Shown here piece after piece: positions 35,738 through 44,758 of a DNA stretch of 64,000 nucleotides (positions within the stretch are counted from its first letter, which is position 1; each line of letters starts with the position of its first letter). The notes under the pieces are model-generated. The model was not told the origin of the DNA. It did no database searches and saw only the letters and a list, made by a program, of their open reading frames with translations. The DNA is taken from the NCBI GenBank assembly GCA_047971925.1, contig JBKEAC010000009.1, positions 1 through 64,000 on the forward strand, given 5' to 3'. The position numbers and the translations under genes were made by a program. Origin of the DNA: JBKEDC01 sp047971925 (GTDB lineage Bacteria > Bacteroidota > Bacteroidia > Bacteroidales > Prolixibacteraceae).

Positions 35738-36994
35738 ATGAAGCAACAATTCAATCAAACAGATCACCCTATTCAAGAATCCTTGATTATCAAGAAAGGA
35801 AAAGAGGCTACAAAGAATCTCAGTAAGGAGCAGAAAAAATTCAACATGCTCACTCAAAAGATTAAAAATCTTTCGCAAGAAATTGCAGATAAAGAAATAG
35901 CGTTGAACCTCGCTCTCACTATGTACCATGAAGTGATTATGCCACTCGAAAAGGAAATAGCTGAATCGCTAGTCAATCTTGCTGTTACCCTGCATTACAT
36001 GCTTCAGAAATATAAATACACCAATCGTGAGCAGCTGGAAATGGGTTTATTGATTGAGGATTTATTCGACGAAGCCTTCTCTGAAATAGAACCTAACGAC
36101 GAGCAAAAGCGCATCTATAACCTCTATTCTAATTCTGGCTCCTATGAAGAGCAAGAGGAAGAGGGCTTCGAAACGACTGTTAATGATTTTATCAATATGG
36201 TTTGGGATCAATTTAAAGTCAGATTAACCCCTGATGAATTACCCGACCTTCGCACCGCTACTCCTGAGGATCTTGCCATTTTCATGCGAAAAATTCAAGA
36301 ATTGGCAGCAGAAAGACAAGATCAAGAGGAGTTCGACGAAAATCATGCGCAACAGCCGAAAAACAAACGCAAAAAGACGGCTAAGCAAATCGAACGCGAA
36401 GAAAAGCAAGAGGCGAAAAAATTGGAGCAGGAAGCACGGAAAAAAGTTGAAGAAGAGGCGAAAAATAAAACAGTTCGCTCACTCTATCTATCACTTGCCA
36501 AAGTACTTCATCCCGATTCGGGCGGCACCGAAGAGGAGCAAGAGTTAAAAAGCGAATTGATGAAACAAGTAACGGGAGCTTATAAAGAAAACGACCTATT
36601 GACACTCTTGAAGCTCGAAATGCAATGGATAAACTCTGAGGAAAAGGCAGTAAATAGCAGCGACGAAAAGCTAAAGCTCTACAATCAAATGCTGTCAGAT
36701 CAGGCGATTGAACTGAAACAGGAAATGATTCAGCGTTTCATGCACATGCGATATATTGATGTTCAGCGATATATTTATATGGATGCTAAGAAAATTTCGC
36801 TTCGCATGGAAGATGAAGAACTCGATTTAAAAAAACAATTGAAAGATATTCAGGTAAACCTAAAAAATTTGGTTAACAAGAAAACTTCACTTCAATTTCT
36901 GGAGATCAATGGACCCAAGCAGTTCAATCCATATAAATTTGAGGGTGGTGATTTCATGGGTTTTTTTGACGAATTTGACGAATTTGACGATTGA
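35738..36994 (+). CDS. J-domain-containing protein of unknown role
   Basis: The 418-residue protein has a charged, coiled-coil-rich N-terminus (about 10-75). A very basic/acidic helix follows (about 205-245: KNKRKKTAKQ...EEAKNK), leading into a short C-terminal J domain with SLYLSLAKVLHPDSGG (HPD at about 258-260). A second helical part follows and the end reads FFDEFDEFDD. J domains stimulate Hsp70 (DnaK) ATPase. No DnaJ zinc-finger or substrate domain is seen, so this is a non-canonical co-chaperone. The ATG at 35738 is 22 bp past the MITE target duplication. Confidence 0.75.
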   Translation: MKQQFNQTDHPIQESLIIKKGKEATKNLSKEQKKFNMLTQKIKNLSQEIADKEIALNLALTMYHEVIMPLEKEIAESLVNLAVTLHYMLQKYKYTNREQLEMGLLIEDLFDEAFSEIEPNDEQKRIYNLYSNSGSYEEQEEEGFETTVNDFINMVWDQFKVRLTPDELPDLRTATPEDLAIFMRKIQELAAERQDQEEFDENHAQQPKNKRKKTAKQIEREEKQEAKKLEQEARKKVEEEAKNKTVRSLYLSLAKVLHPDSGGTEEEQELKSELMKQVTGAYKENDLLTLLKLEMQWINSEEKAVNSSDEKLKLYNQMLSDQAIELKQEMIQRFMHMRYIDVQRYIYMDAKKISLRMEDEELDLKKQLKDIQVNLKNLVNKKTSLQFLEINGPKQFNPYKFEGGDFMGFFDEFDEFDD

Positions 36995-37090
36995 AAGTCG
37001 ACTACATTACCGAGTTTCTGAAATGATTCTACAAGCTTGTAATTTCAAAGCTCAGTCCTTCCAACAATAAGCTCAGTTGCATATAAATCA

Positions 37091-37132
37091 AAAAGAGGGT
37101 GCTAAAAAGTTTTTAGCACCCTCTTTTATTTT
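37091..37132. terminator. Bidirectional terminator
   Basis: AAAAGAGGGTGCTAAAA (37091-37107) pairs perfectly with TTTTAGCACCCTCTTTT (37111-37127), with A- and T-runs on both sides. It serves the convergent J-domain gene and nqr operon. Confidence 0.95.
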
Positions 37133-37201
37133 GTTTAAGGATTAAATTGCTTCAGGCTTCGTGTTGAAAGTTTAGAAAAATTTCAACAACTCCCCTAACA
37201 A

Positions 37202-38548
37202 TTATCCACCGAAATCGTCGAAACGAATGTTTTCATCGGGCACACCATAGTCGTGACACATTTGAACCACCGCTTTGTTCATCATTGGAGGTCCACAGAA
37301 GTAGAATTCAATATCCTCAGGAGCATCATGCTTGTCGAGGTATTCTTTCATTACCGCTTGGTGAACGAATCCAACGAAACCATCGCCCTCTTGATCGTGG
37401 ATATCTTTTTTCACTTTCCAATTGTCTTCAGGAAGAGGCTCAGAAAGCACGATGTAGAATTTGAAGTTAGGGAAGCGTTTTTCAAGTTCACGGAAGTAAT
37501 GCACGTAGAATAATTCGCGTTTCGAGCGACCACCATACCAGTAAGTTACTTTGCGACCAGTTTCCATGGTGCGGAACAATTGATAAAGATGAGAACGCAT
37601 TGGAGCCATACCAGCACCACCACCCACGTAAATCATTTCAGCATCAGATTCGTTGATGAAGAATTCACCGTATGGACCCGAAATAGTAACGGTGTCGCCT
37701 GGTTTGCGTGAGAAAATATAAGAAGAAGCCACACCCGGATTTACATCGGCCCAGCCATTCTTTGCACGGTCGAACGGAGGAGTTGCCACACGCACGTTAA
37801 GCATGATTTCACGACCTTCAGCAGGATATGAAGCCATAGAATAAGCACGGTCGGCTTGCTCGTTGTTTTTCATTTTCAAATCCCAAAGCTTGAACTTATC
37901 CCATTCTTGTTTGAATTTCATTGGATCCTCAGGGTGGTCGGTTGGGTGAGCAGTAATGTCGATGTCGGCATAGTTCACTTCACACTCGGGGATTTCAATC
38001 TGAATGTATCCACCAGCTTTGTAGTCCATATCTTCGGGAATTTCCACCACAAATTCTTTGATGAAAGAAGCCACGTTGTAGTTACGCACCACTTTAGCCT
38101 CCCATTTTTTGATACCAAAGATTTCCTCAGGGATTTTCACTTGCAAATCTTCTTTCACTTTCACTTGGCAACCTAAACGCCAATGGTCGTTTTGTTCTTT
38201 GCGTGAGAAGAATCCGGTTTCGGTTGGCAAGATTGAGCCTCCGCCTTCTTCCACTCTACAGCGACACATTCCGCAAGTTCCACCACCACCACAAGCCGAT
38301 GGTAAGAAAATGCCGTTACTTCCAAGTGTAGCCAAAAGTGTGGCACCCGATTCGGTTTCCACTTCTTTTTCGCCATTAATAGTTACCTTAATTGTGCCGC
38401 TTGGTGTGAGTTTTGCTTTCACAAAAAGCAAGATTGATACGAGCAGAATGATCGTAACCACACAAATTGCCACACTTACTAAGATTACAGTTGACGACGA
38501 TGTCGGAGCTGCAGCAGCAGCTAATAATGTCATTAAATTCATCATCAT
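37202..38548 (-). CDS. nqrF: Na+-NQR subunit F (NADH dehydrogenase subunit)
   Basis: NqrF accepts electrons from NADH. The 448-residue protein has an N-terminal membrane helix (about 18-45), a plant-type 2Fe-2S domain (ACGGGGTCGMCRC with a distal Cys in RLGCQVKV), an FAD site RAYSMASYP, and an NADH-binding domain with YVGGGAGMAPMRSH and FCGPPMMN. It ends IRFDDFGG as in the family. It is the last gene of nqrABCDEF, one base after nqrE. Confidence 0.97.
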   Translation of the reverse strand: MMMNLMTLLAAAAAPTSSSTVILVSVAICVVTIILLVSILLFVKAKLTPSGTIKVTINGEKEVETESGATLLATLGSNGIFLPSACGGGGTCGMCRCRVEEGGGSILPTETGFFSRKEQNDHWRLGCQVKVKEDLQVKIPEEIFGIKKWEAKVVRNYNVASFIKEFVVEIPEDMDYKAGGYIQIEIPECEVNYADIDITAHPTDHPEDPMKFKQEWDKFKLWDLKMKNNEQADRAYSMASYPAEGREIMLNVRVATPPFDRAKNGWADVNPGVASSYIFSRKPGDTVTISGPYGEFFINESDAEMIYVGGGAGMAPMRSHLYQLFRTMETGRKVTYWYGGRSKRELFYVHYFRELEKRFPNFKFYIVLSEPLPEDNWKVKKDIHDQEGDGFVGFVHQAVMKEYLDKHDAPEDIEFYFCGPPMMNKAVVQMCHDYGVPDENIRFDDFGG

Positions 38549-38549
38549 A

Positions 38550-39167
38550 TTAAAGTTTTATACCCATGAATCCCATGAATGCCATACCCATCAAACCTGT
38601 AATGATGAAAGTGATGCCAAGTCCTCGCAAGGGAGCAGGAACATTTGAATATTTAATTTTTTCGCGAATAGCAGCAATTCCCACAATGGCCAACAACCAG
38701 CCAATGCCCGAACCCATTGCGTAGATAGTAGCTTCACCAATGTTTATAAAGCTTTTTTGTTGCATGAAGAGCGAGCCACCAAGAATGGCGCAGTTCACAG
38801 CAATCAGCGGTAAGAAAATACCTAGCTGAGCATAGAGTTCAGGTGAGAATTTTTCAACAATCATTTCCACCAATTGCACCATTGAAGCAATTACGGCGAT
38901 GAAAAGAATGTAGCTCAAGAAACTTAAATCAACATCGGCAAAATTTGGGTTTAACCAAGTTAATGCACCTTCGCGCAAGATGTAAGTTTCAAAAAGGTAG
39001 TTCATTGGGAGAGTAATGGTGAGCACAAATACAACGGCTACACCTAATCCCATGGCAGTTTTCACTGATTTCGATACGGCTAAGAAAGAACACATACCTA
39101 AGAAGTATGCGAACACCATATTGTCAATGAAAATCGACTTGATAAATATGTTCAAATAATTTTCCAT
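38550..39167 (-). CDS. nqrE: Na+-NQR subunit E
   Basis: This 205-residue integral membrane subunit has about six hydrophobic helices. Family segments include FIDNMVFAYFLGMCSFLAVSKSV, with the conserved Cys that helps hold an intramembrane iron centre, and PLIAVNCAILGGSLF. NqrD and NqrE are paralogues with inverted topology that form part of the Na+ path. It lies between nqrD (25-bp gap) and nqrF (one-base gap). Confidence 0.97.
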   Translation of the reverse strand: MENYLNIFIKSIFIDNMVFAYFLGMCSFLAVSKSVKTAMGLGVAVVFVLTITLPMNYLFETYILREGALTWLNPNFADVDLSFLSYILFIAVIASMVQLVEMIVEKFSPELYAQLGIFLPLIAVNCAILGGSLFMQQKSFINIGEATIYAMGSGIGWLLAIVGIAAIREKIKYSNVPAPLRGLGITFIITGLMGMAFMGFMGIKL

Positions 39168-39192
39168 TTTGTTCGTTCTATTGTGTTCTTAA

Positions 39193-39843
39193 TTATTTTT
39201 CAATTAACGACTGATTTCTACTTCTGTGCACCCAAATAATAACGCCCACAGTGATCAATGCCATCGGTGGCAAAATCATCATACCGTTATTTGAATAGAA
39301 TCCACCGTTTGCAATATACCAGCTTTCAGGAATGATTCGTAAACCAAACAAACTTCCTGAACCCAACAGTTCGCGGAAGAAAGCAATGATTACAAGAATA
39401 AAACCATAGCCCAATCCGTTGCCAATTCCATCGAGCATTGATGGCCAAGGTTTGTTGCCTAGAGCAAATGCTTCTAATCGACCCATGAGGATACAGTTCG
39501 TTATAATCAAACCAATGAAAACAGAAAGCTGTTTGCTCACATCGTAAACAAATGCTTTTAGAATTTGGTCAACTAAAATTACTAGAGCAGCCACAACCAC
39601 CAATTGCACGATGATGCGAATGCGGTTAGGAATGGTGTTGCGCAGCAACGAGATAATAACGTTGGAAAAGGCACACACAACAGTTACTGAAATTGCCATA
39701 ACAATGGCTGGCTTTAATTGTGCAGTTACAGCCAATGCCGAACAAATTCCGAGCACTTGCACAGTGATAGGGTTGTTCTGGTTGAATGGCGAACTCAATA
39801 AGCCCATGTTCTTTTTTGAAAATAATGATTCTTTATTGCTCAT
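39193..39843 (-). CDS. nqrD: Na+-NQR subunit D
   Basis: This 216-residue membrane subunit is the paralogue of NqrE. It shows the conserved VQVLGICSALAVT segment with Cys, PNRIRIIVQLVVVAALVILVD, and IITNCILMGRLEAFA. Length is normal. It sits between nqrC and nqrE in the standard A-F order, with 25-bp gaps on both sides. Confidence 0.97.
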   Translation of the reverse strand: MSNKESLFSKKNMGLLSSPFNQNNPITVQVLGICSALAVTAQLKPAIVMAISVTVVCAFSNVIISLLRNTIPNRIRIIVQLVVVAALVILVDQILKAFVYDVSKQLSVFIGLIITNCILMGRLEAFALGNKPWPSMLDGIGNGLGYGFILVIIAFFRELLGSGSLFGLRIIPESWYIANGGFYSNNGMMILPPMALITVGVIIWVHRSRNQSLIEK

Positions 39844-39868
39844 TTTTCTAATTATTTCTGGTTATTGC

Positions 39869-40585
39869 TTATTGTTTTTTCGATTTCAAGAATGCTGAGT
39901 AAGCCTCTAGGTCTTGTTTAATCATTTCTTCTAAGCCTTTCGACGTGATTGTTCCACCCGAAATAGCATCAACAGAATGTTCTTTCGGATAGCTTTCGTT
40001 TGATTTGGCAACCATAATTGAAGCTAAAACATCGTTATCGAAAATGCTCTTTCCTTTGAATTGCTCTTGAAATGCAGGTGTCGAAATTTCAGCACCTAGT
40101 CCCGGAGTTTCTCCTTGGTGTGCAAAGTTGGCTCCATAGATGGTGTTCATATCATCGTTCAAAGCTAAATAACCCCAGATTGGTCCCCAAAGTCCAGCGC
40201 CATATAAAGGCAAAATGTATTTGGTTTCGCCATTAATATTGCACTCAAACACGGGTAGTTGACGCTCGTAGCTGCTGTTTGCTTTTGCTAATGCTGCTTC
40301 TTTTTTCAAGTCGATTGCAAAAGCGGTTGCTGCATCAGTGCTTAATACTTCACCTTTGGTGTTCACCACATATGAGTTCACAATTTTTTCCGCATAAAGC
40401 GATTCTGCATTTGCAGCTGTGCTAGCCACATTCACCGATGTTAAGATGTTTTGCTTTTTGTCGATAGCAATGTTCTTATTAATCGTTGGTTTTAGCTGAT
40501 AGGCTGTAAATGCTAATGCTATGGCTACAACGATAACCATCACTGTAGCATAGGTAAAAGTATATGAATTACTATTTCTATCCAT
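39869..40585 (-). CDS. nqrC: Na+-NQR subunit C
   Basis: NqrC carries covalent FMN on a threonine. The 238-residue protein has one N-terminal membrane helix (about 9-27) and a periplasmic FMN-binding domain. The flavinylation motif is DAISGGTITSKGLEEM near residue 211, with the attachment Thr in SGGT rather than the more common SGAT. Upstream, YGAGLWGPIWGYLAL and HQGETPGLGAEI match the family. ApbE, which would attach the flavin, is not encoded in the window. Confidence 0.96.
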   Translation of the reverse strand: MDRNSNSYTFTYATVMVIVVAIALAFTAYQLKPTINKNIAIDKKQNILTSVNVASTAANAESLYAEKIVNSYVVNTKGEVLSTDAATAFAIDLKKEAALAKANSSYERQLPVFECNINGETKYILPLYGAGLWGPIWGYLALNDDMNTIYGANFAHQGETPGLGAEISTPAFQEQFKGKSIFDNDVLASIMVAKSNESYPKEHSVDAISGGTITSKGLEEMIKQDLEAYSAFLKSKKQ

Positions 40586-40603
40586 TTCTTTTGTCTTTGA
40601 TGA

Positions 40604-41797
40604 TTATACAGTAGCTTTTGCTCTCGATAAACGACGCTTAATGTTGCCTTCCACAACATAATGGTCAATTAATGGAGCAAAAGTGTTCATTAATAAAATA
40701 GCTAGCATGGTTCCTTCAGGATAGGCAGGGTTCACCACGCGAATTAAAATGGCGAGCACTCCAATTAGGAATCCGTAAATCCATTTGCCACAATTGGTTT
40801 GTGCCGCACTAACAGGGTCGGTTGCCATGAATACAGCTCCGAAAGCGAAACCACCAATCACTAAATGATTATACCAAGGCATAGCTAAATATGGATTTCC
40901 TCCAGCAAAAATGTTGAACAAAACACCAATTGCTGCTGCTCCAAGTGTTGCAGAAAGCATGATTCTCCAGCTCGCAATTCCTGTAATAATTAGGATTGCT
41001 GCCCCAATTAGGATTGCTAGCGTTGATGTTTCACCAATTGATCCAGGAATTAATCCGATGAACCAATCCCAAGTGTTAATGTCAAGCTGAGTGGCAATGC
41101 CTTTTCCATGATTCACCGATGCTGTAGCACCTAGAGCCATTGGGGTTGCACCTGTAAATCCATCAACTGCTGTTACTCCTTTAGGAAGTGCTGAAATCCA
41201 AACCGAGTCGCCCGACATTTGGCTAGGGTAGGCGAAGAATAGAAATGCACGTGCAACCAAAGCGGGGTTCCAAATGTTCATTCCTGTTCCACCAAACACT
41301 TCTTTACAGAAAATTACTGAAAAGGCAACTGCTACTGCAATCATCCAAAGCGGTGTGTTAACGGGCATAATCATTGGAATGAGCATTCCCGAAACAAGGT
41401 ATCCTTCTTCTACTTCATGGCCTTTAATTTGTGCAAATGTAAACTCAATGCCTAGTCCTACAATGTAGGCCACCATGATCATTGGAACTACTTTCAAAGC
41501 ACCATATCCGAGCATTGCCCAGAAGCTTGTTGAAGCAAGTTGTCCAAGTGCGCCATAGTATTGGTATCCCACATTATACATGCCGAAGAAAAGGGCAGGC
41601 ATTAAGGCAAATACAACAATTGCCATGGTGCGTTTTAAGTCGATAAAATCGTGAATGTGTACCCCCGATTTCGAGGTGTTCTTCTGAACAAAGAACAATG
41701 TAAAAAGCGCATCGTGGGTTGAGTGCAGCCAGTGAAACTTGCCGCCCTTTTCCACTAAAGGCTTTGTGTTTTCAAATATCTTTCTTATTGCTTTCAT
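40604..41797 (-). CDS. nqrB: Na+-NQR subunit B
   Basis: NqrB is the large membrane subunit with about ten helices. It holds covalent FMN and riboflavin and carries the main Na+ and quinone sites. The 397-residue length is normal. The FMN attachment Thr is in DGFTGATPMALGA near residue 217. Other family segments are MFGMYNVGYQ-like ALFFGMYNVGYQYY, KEVFGGTGMNIWNPALVARAF and FMATDPVSAAQT. It is second in the operon, 28 bp after nqrA. Confidence 0.97.
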   Translation of the reverse strand: MKAIRKIFENTKPLVEKGGKFHWLHSTHDALFTLFFVQKNTSKSGVHIHDFIDLKRTMAIVVFALMPALFFGMYNVGYQYYGALGQLASTSFWAMLGYGALKVVPMIMVAYIVGLGIEFTFAQIKGHEVEEGYLVSGMLIPMIMPVNTPLWMIAVAVAFSVIFCKEVFGGTGMNIWNPALVARAFLFFAYPSQMSGDSVWISALPKGVTAVDGFTGATPMALGATASVNHGKGIATQLDINTWDWFIGLIPGSIGETSTLAILIGAAILIITGIASWRIMLSATLGAAAIGVLFNIFAGGNPYLAMPWYNHLVIGGFAFGAVFMATDPVSAAQTNCGKWIYGFLIGVLAILIRVVNPAYPEGTMLAILLMNTFAPLIDHYVVEGNIKRRLSRAKATV

Positions 41798-41825
41798 GAA
41801 AATTTATTTTAACGCAATATATTTA

Positions 41826-43175
41826 TTAACCTAACTCTTGAATCATGTTGTCGATTCCTTTGCGAATGATGTCTTGCACATTGATTTTCGATGTACATGC
41901 GTATTCGCAAAGAGCTAAATCTTCTTCAATCACTTCATATAGTCCTAATTGTTCCATCTTGTCTAAATCGCCTGCTAAGATAGCTTTCAATAGATAAACC
42001 GGATGTATATCCATAGGAAGGAATTTTTCATATTGCCCGCTCACCACAAAGGCACGTTTTCCGCCGTGTAGGTTAGCATTGAGTGCATATTCTTTTTTAG
42101 GAAGCAATTTGCCTAAGAATGTGCAAGAAGCTGAATATTTTTCTGCCCCTGGTGCTGCCCATCCCATAAACTCATAATCGTCACCTTCGGGAATAACACA
42201 AATCGATTGGTCGAAATAGCCTAAATATCCTGAAGCATCAACTTTTGTTCCGGTTAGAATTGTTCCGCTAATAATGCGCTCGTTGCCTGCTTTTTTGGTT
42301 TTGCCATTCACAAGCGATGCAATGCTTGCACCATGAACTGTGCGGTAATATTTTGGAGAGCTTACTTCTGAACCCGAAAGAGCAACAACTTTACTCATGT
42401 CAAGTTCGCCAGTGGCAAGAAGTCGACCAATGTAAACAAGTGCTTGAACAGAGAGTGTCCACACTCTTTCGCCTTTGTTGATTGGGCTCACATGGTGGAT
42501 TTGAATGCCCACGTTGCCAGCAGGGTGTGCTCCTTCAAATGTGTTAAACTCAACATTTTTCAAACTTTCAAAAATGCTTGATGTTTTTCCTGGTAGTCCG
42601 AAATAGATTTTTCCTGAGGTGAGTTTTCCAAGAGCTGTAATGGCTAGTTGGATCGTTTTTAATTCCTCACGATAAATAAACTCATGGTCTACTCCAAGTG
42701 GATTGCTATCAAATCCTGAAATGAAAATGTGTTTAGGTGTTTCCGTTGAATTAGCTAGACATCCATAAGGACGCTGCTTCACGAAAGTCCATAAACCCGA
42801 TTTTAAAAGAAGATCGATGAGATTTTCTCTGCTCATGTTTTCTGGATTGTGCTTTTCAAATGAAATTTTTTCATCCAGACCATTAGCTTCTACCACAATC
42901 TCTAAAACTTTACGACGATCGCCACGAACGATTTCTTTAATCGTACCGCTCACTGGCGAGGTGAATAAGATTTCAGGATGGTATTTGTCGAAAAATAGGA
43001 CAGAGCCTGCTTTTACCGCATCACCTGCTTTTACACATAGTTTCGGTGTGAGTCCAGCAAAGTCTGTAGGCTTCAGGGCAACGGTTTTAGTTTCGCTTGC
43101 AAGTTCTACTCCTGTGTTGGCAGTTCCTGCAATTTTGATATCTAATCCGCGCTTTAATTTGTACTGCTTAGACAT
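41826..43175 (-). CDS. nqrA: Na+-NQR subunit A
   Basis: NqrA is the peripheral cytoplasmic subunit associated with quinone interaction. The 449-residue protein begins KLKRGLDIKIAG and has a biotinyl/lipoyl-like region (CVKAGDAVKAGSVLFFDK), then GSEVSSPKYYRTVHGAS and a C-terminal MDIHPVYLLKAILAGDLDKMEQLGLYEVIEEDLALCEYACTSK, all conserved in NqrA. It leads the operon. A TACTTTTG promoter box lies 41 bp upstream in the region shared with the divergent type IX plug gene. Confidence 0.97.
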   Translation of the reverse strand: MSKQYKLKRGLDIKIAGTANTGVELASETKTVALKPTDFAGLTPKLCVKAGDAVKAGSVLFFDKYHPEILFTSPVSGTIKEIVRGDRRKVLEIVVEANGLDEKISFEKHNPENMSRENLIDLLLKSGLWTFVKQRPYGCLANSTETPKHIFISGFDSNPLGVDHEFIYREELKTIQLAITALGKLTSGKIYFGLPGKTSSIFESLKNVEFNTFEGAHPAGNVGIQIHHVSPINKGERVWTLSVQALVYIGRLLATGELDMSKVVALSGSEVSSPKYYRTVHGASIASLVNGKTKKAGNERIISGTILTGTKVDASGYLGYFDQSICVIPEGDDYEFMGWAAPGAEKYSASCTFLGKLLPKKEYALNANLHGGKRAFVVSGQYEKFLPMDIHPVYLLKAILAGDLDKMEQLGLYEVIEEDLALCEYACTSKINVQDIIRKGIDNMIQELG

Positions 43176-43215
43176 TGTAATCCCTTAATTTTGTTAGTAT
43201 AAAAATAATTTAGCA

Positions 43216-43223
43216 CAAAAGTA
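43216..43223 (-). promoter_or_regulatory. Promoter box of the nqr operon
   Basis: The minus strand reads TACTTTTG, 41 bp before the nqrA ATG. In Porphyromonas gingivalis the regulator RprY is reported to bind the nqrA promoter region. An RprY-like gene lies at 57448-58161 here. Confidence 0.55.
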
Positions 43224-43346
43224 ATGATTATCAGTAACTATTCCAATGCTGTATTGTTAATTGATGCATATATTGAAGATATATTTTAAACTAGGGGGTT
43301 TTTTGAAAAACTTTTATACCTTTACAGATTGTTAAACATTTTAATT

Positions 43347-44675
43347 ATGAATGCTTTGAGTTTTTTTAAAATAGTATATAGTCGTGTGTTGATTGCACTC
43401 TGTTGCGTTATGTATTTATTAAATACTAGTGCCTTAGCTGCTAATACGGTTGATTATTACGATAATCAACTTTTTAAAAAGGGAATCCGATCGGTGCAAC
43501 TTTATCAAGGTGATGATCCGCTGACTTTGCCAATTATTCGTTTAGGTACCGATGAGTTTGTTACCCTTAAATTCGATGAACTCCATGCGAATCAGTCTGA
43601 TTATTATTACACGGTGCTGCATTGCGATGCGAATTGGAATGCCTCCTTTCTCATGCAAAGCGAATATCTCGATGGTTTTCTCGATAATCCGTTAAACGAT
43701 TTTGCTCTTAGTTTTAACACGAAGGTGGAATATACGAACTACAAACTGGAGTTGCCCAATGAAAATATTAATTTCCGATATTCAGGAAACTATATTTTAA
43801 TGGTTTATGAAGGTAATGACCGTCAAAATGTGGTGCTAACTCGCCGATTCTATGTGCTTGAGCCTTCTGTTGAAATTAAAGGTAGAATTAAACCCGCTAC
43901 TTTCGATGCTTATCAAGGCGATAACCAAGAACTGGATTTTGAAGTCAACATGGCTCCATTTGTGCTGAATGATCCGAATCAGGAGGTGAAAGTGGTGCTC
44001 CAAAAAAACCGCCGTTGGGATTCGGCTGTTACGAACTTGAAACCTCGATATTTTAAGGAAAAGGTGCTTAATTATAATTATGACCAAGAGAATGTGTTCC
44101 CCGGAGGCAACGAGTTTAGATATTTCGACATGCGTTCATGGAAATATACGGGTGAGGGTGTGGCTGGAATTGGTGAGTTTAACGGATTTCAGCATGTTAC
44201 TCTCAATGTCGATGAATTGCGATCAAACAAAAAGTATTTCTATTATGCCGAAATGAATGGGCAATATCGTGTGGAAAGTCAAGATAAAGATAAATATGAC
44301 TATGACACCGAGTGTGATTATGCTTTTGTGCATTTCACCCTTAAAATGCCTTCGCCTTTGGTGGGTGGAAAATTGTGTGTGTTTGGTGCGCTAACCGACT
44401 ATGAATTGAGTGATAAATATGCCATGACTTGGAATTTTGAAACACAGCAATATGAGCTGTCTATCTTGTTGAAACAAGCCTATTATAATTATCAGTATGT
44501 TTATGTTCCCGATGGTGAAAATCGAGCCGATGAAACGGTGGTGGAGGGAACTTATTATGAGACTGAGAATGATTATCAGTTGTTCGTTTATTATCGAAAG
44601 TTGAACTCAGGACGTTATGACCAATTGGTTGGCTTTCGCGAATTTGATACGATTCAGAATCGAAACATGGAGTAG
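43347..44675 (+). CDS. Type IX secretion system plug protein
   Basis: This 442-residue protein of the former DUF5103 family has a signal peptide (VLIALCCVMYLLNTSALA), then the conserved start (VDYYDNQLFKKGIRSVQLYQGDDPLTLPIIRLG), WNASFLMQSEYLDGF and a C-terminal RKLNSGRYDQLVGFREFDTIQN. Members plug the periplasmic mouth of the SprA barrel when it is not bound to PorV. I use the ATG at 43347; a TTG six codons upstream is less likely. It is divergent from nqrA and ends in a bidirectional terminator. Its partner sprA is 14 kb away. Confidence 0.9.
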   Translation: MNALSFFKIVYSRVLIALCCVMYLLNTSALAANTVDYYDNQLFKKGIRSVQLYQGDDPLTLPIIRLGTDEFVTLKFDELHANQSDYYYTVLHCDANWNASFLMQSEYLDGFLDNPLNDFALSFNTKVEYTNYKLELPNENINFRYSGNYILMVYEGNDRQNVVLTRRFYVLEPSVEIKGRIKPATFDAYQGDNQELDFEVNMAPFVLNDPNQEVKVVLQKNRRWDSAVTNLKPRYFKEKVLNYNYDQENVFPGGNEFRYFDMRSWKYTGEGVAGIGEFNGFQHVTLNVDELRSNKKYFYYAEMNGQYRVESQDKDKYDYDTECDYAFVHFTLKMPSPLVGGKLCVFGALTDYELSDKYAMTWNFETQQYELSILLKQAYYNYQYVYVPDGENRADETVVEGTYYETENDYQLFVYYRKLNSGRYDQLVGFREFDTIQNRNME

Positions 44676-44699
44676 TGCCCCTATCGCTCCTTTGAAATA

Positions 44700-44742
44700 A
44701 ACAAAGCGAATCTTCTGTTAAGAGGATTCGCTTTGTTTTTAT
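44700..44742. terminator. Bidirectional terminator
   Basis: AACAAAGCGAATCTTC (44700-44715) pairs with GAGGATTCGCTTTGTT (44722-44737), followed by a T-run. It separates the plug gene from the convergent 942-residue gene. Confidence 0.9.
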
Positions 44743-44758
44743 AGGCTAATTTTCTTAG

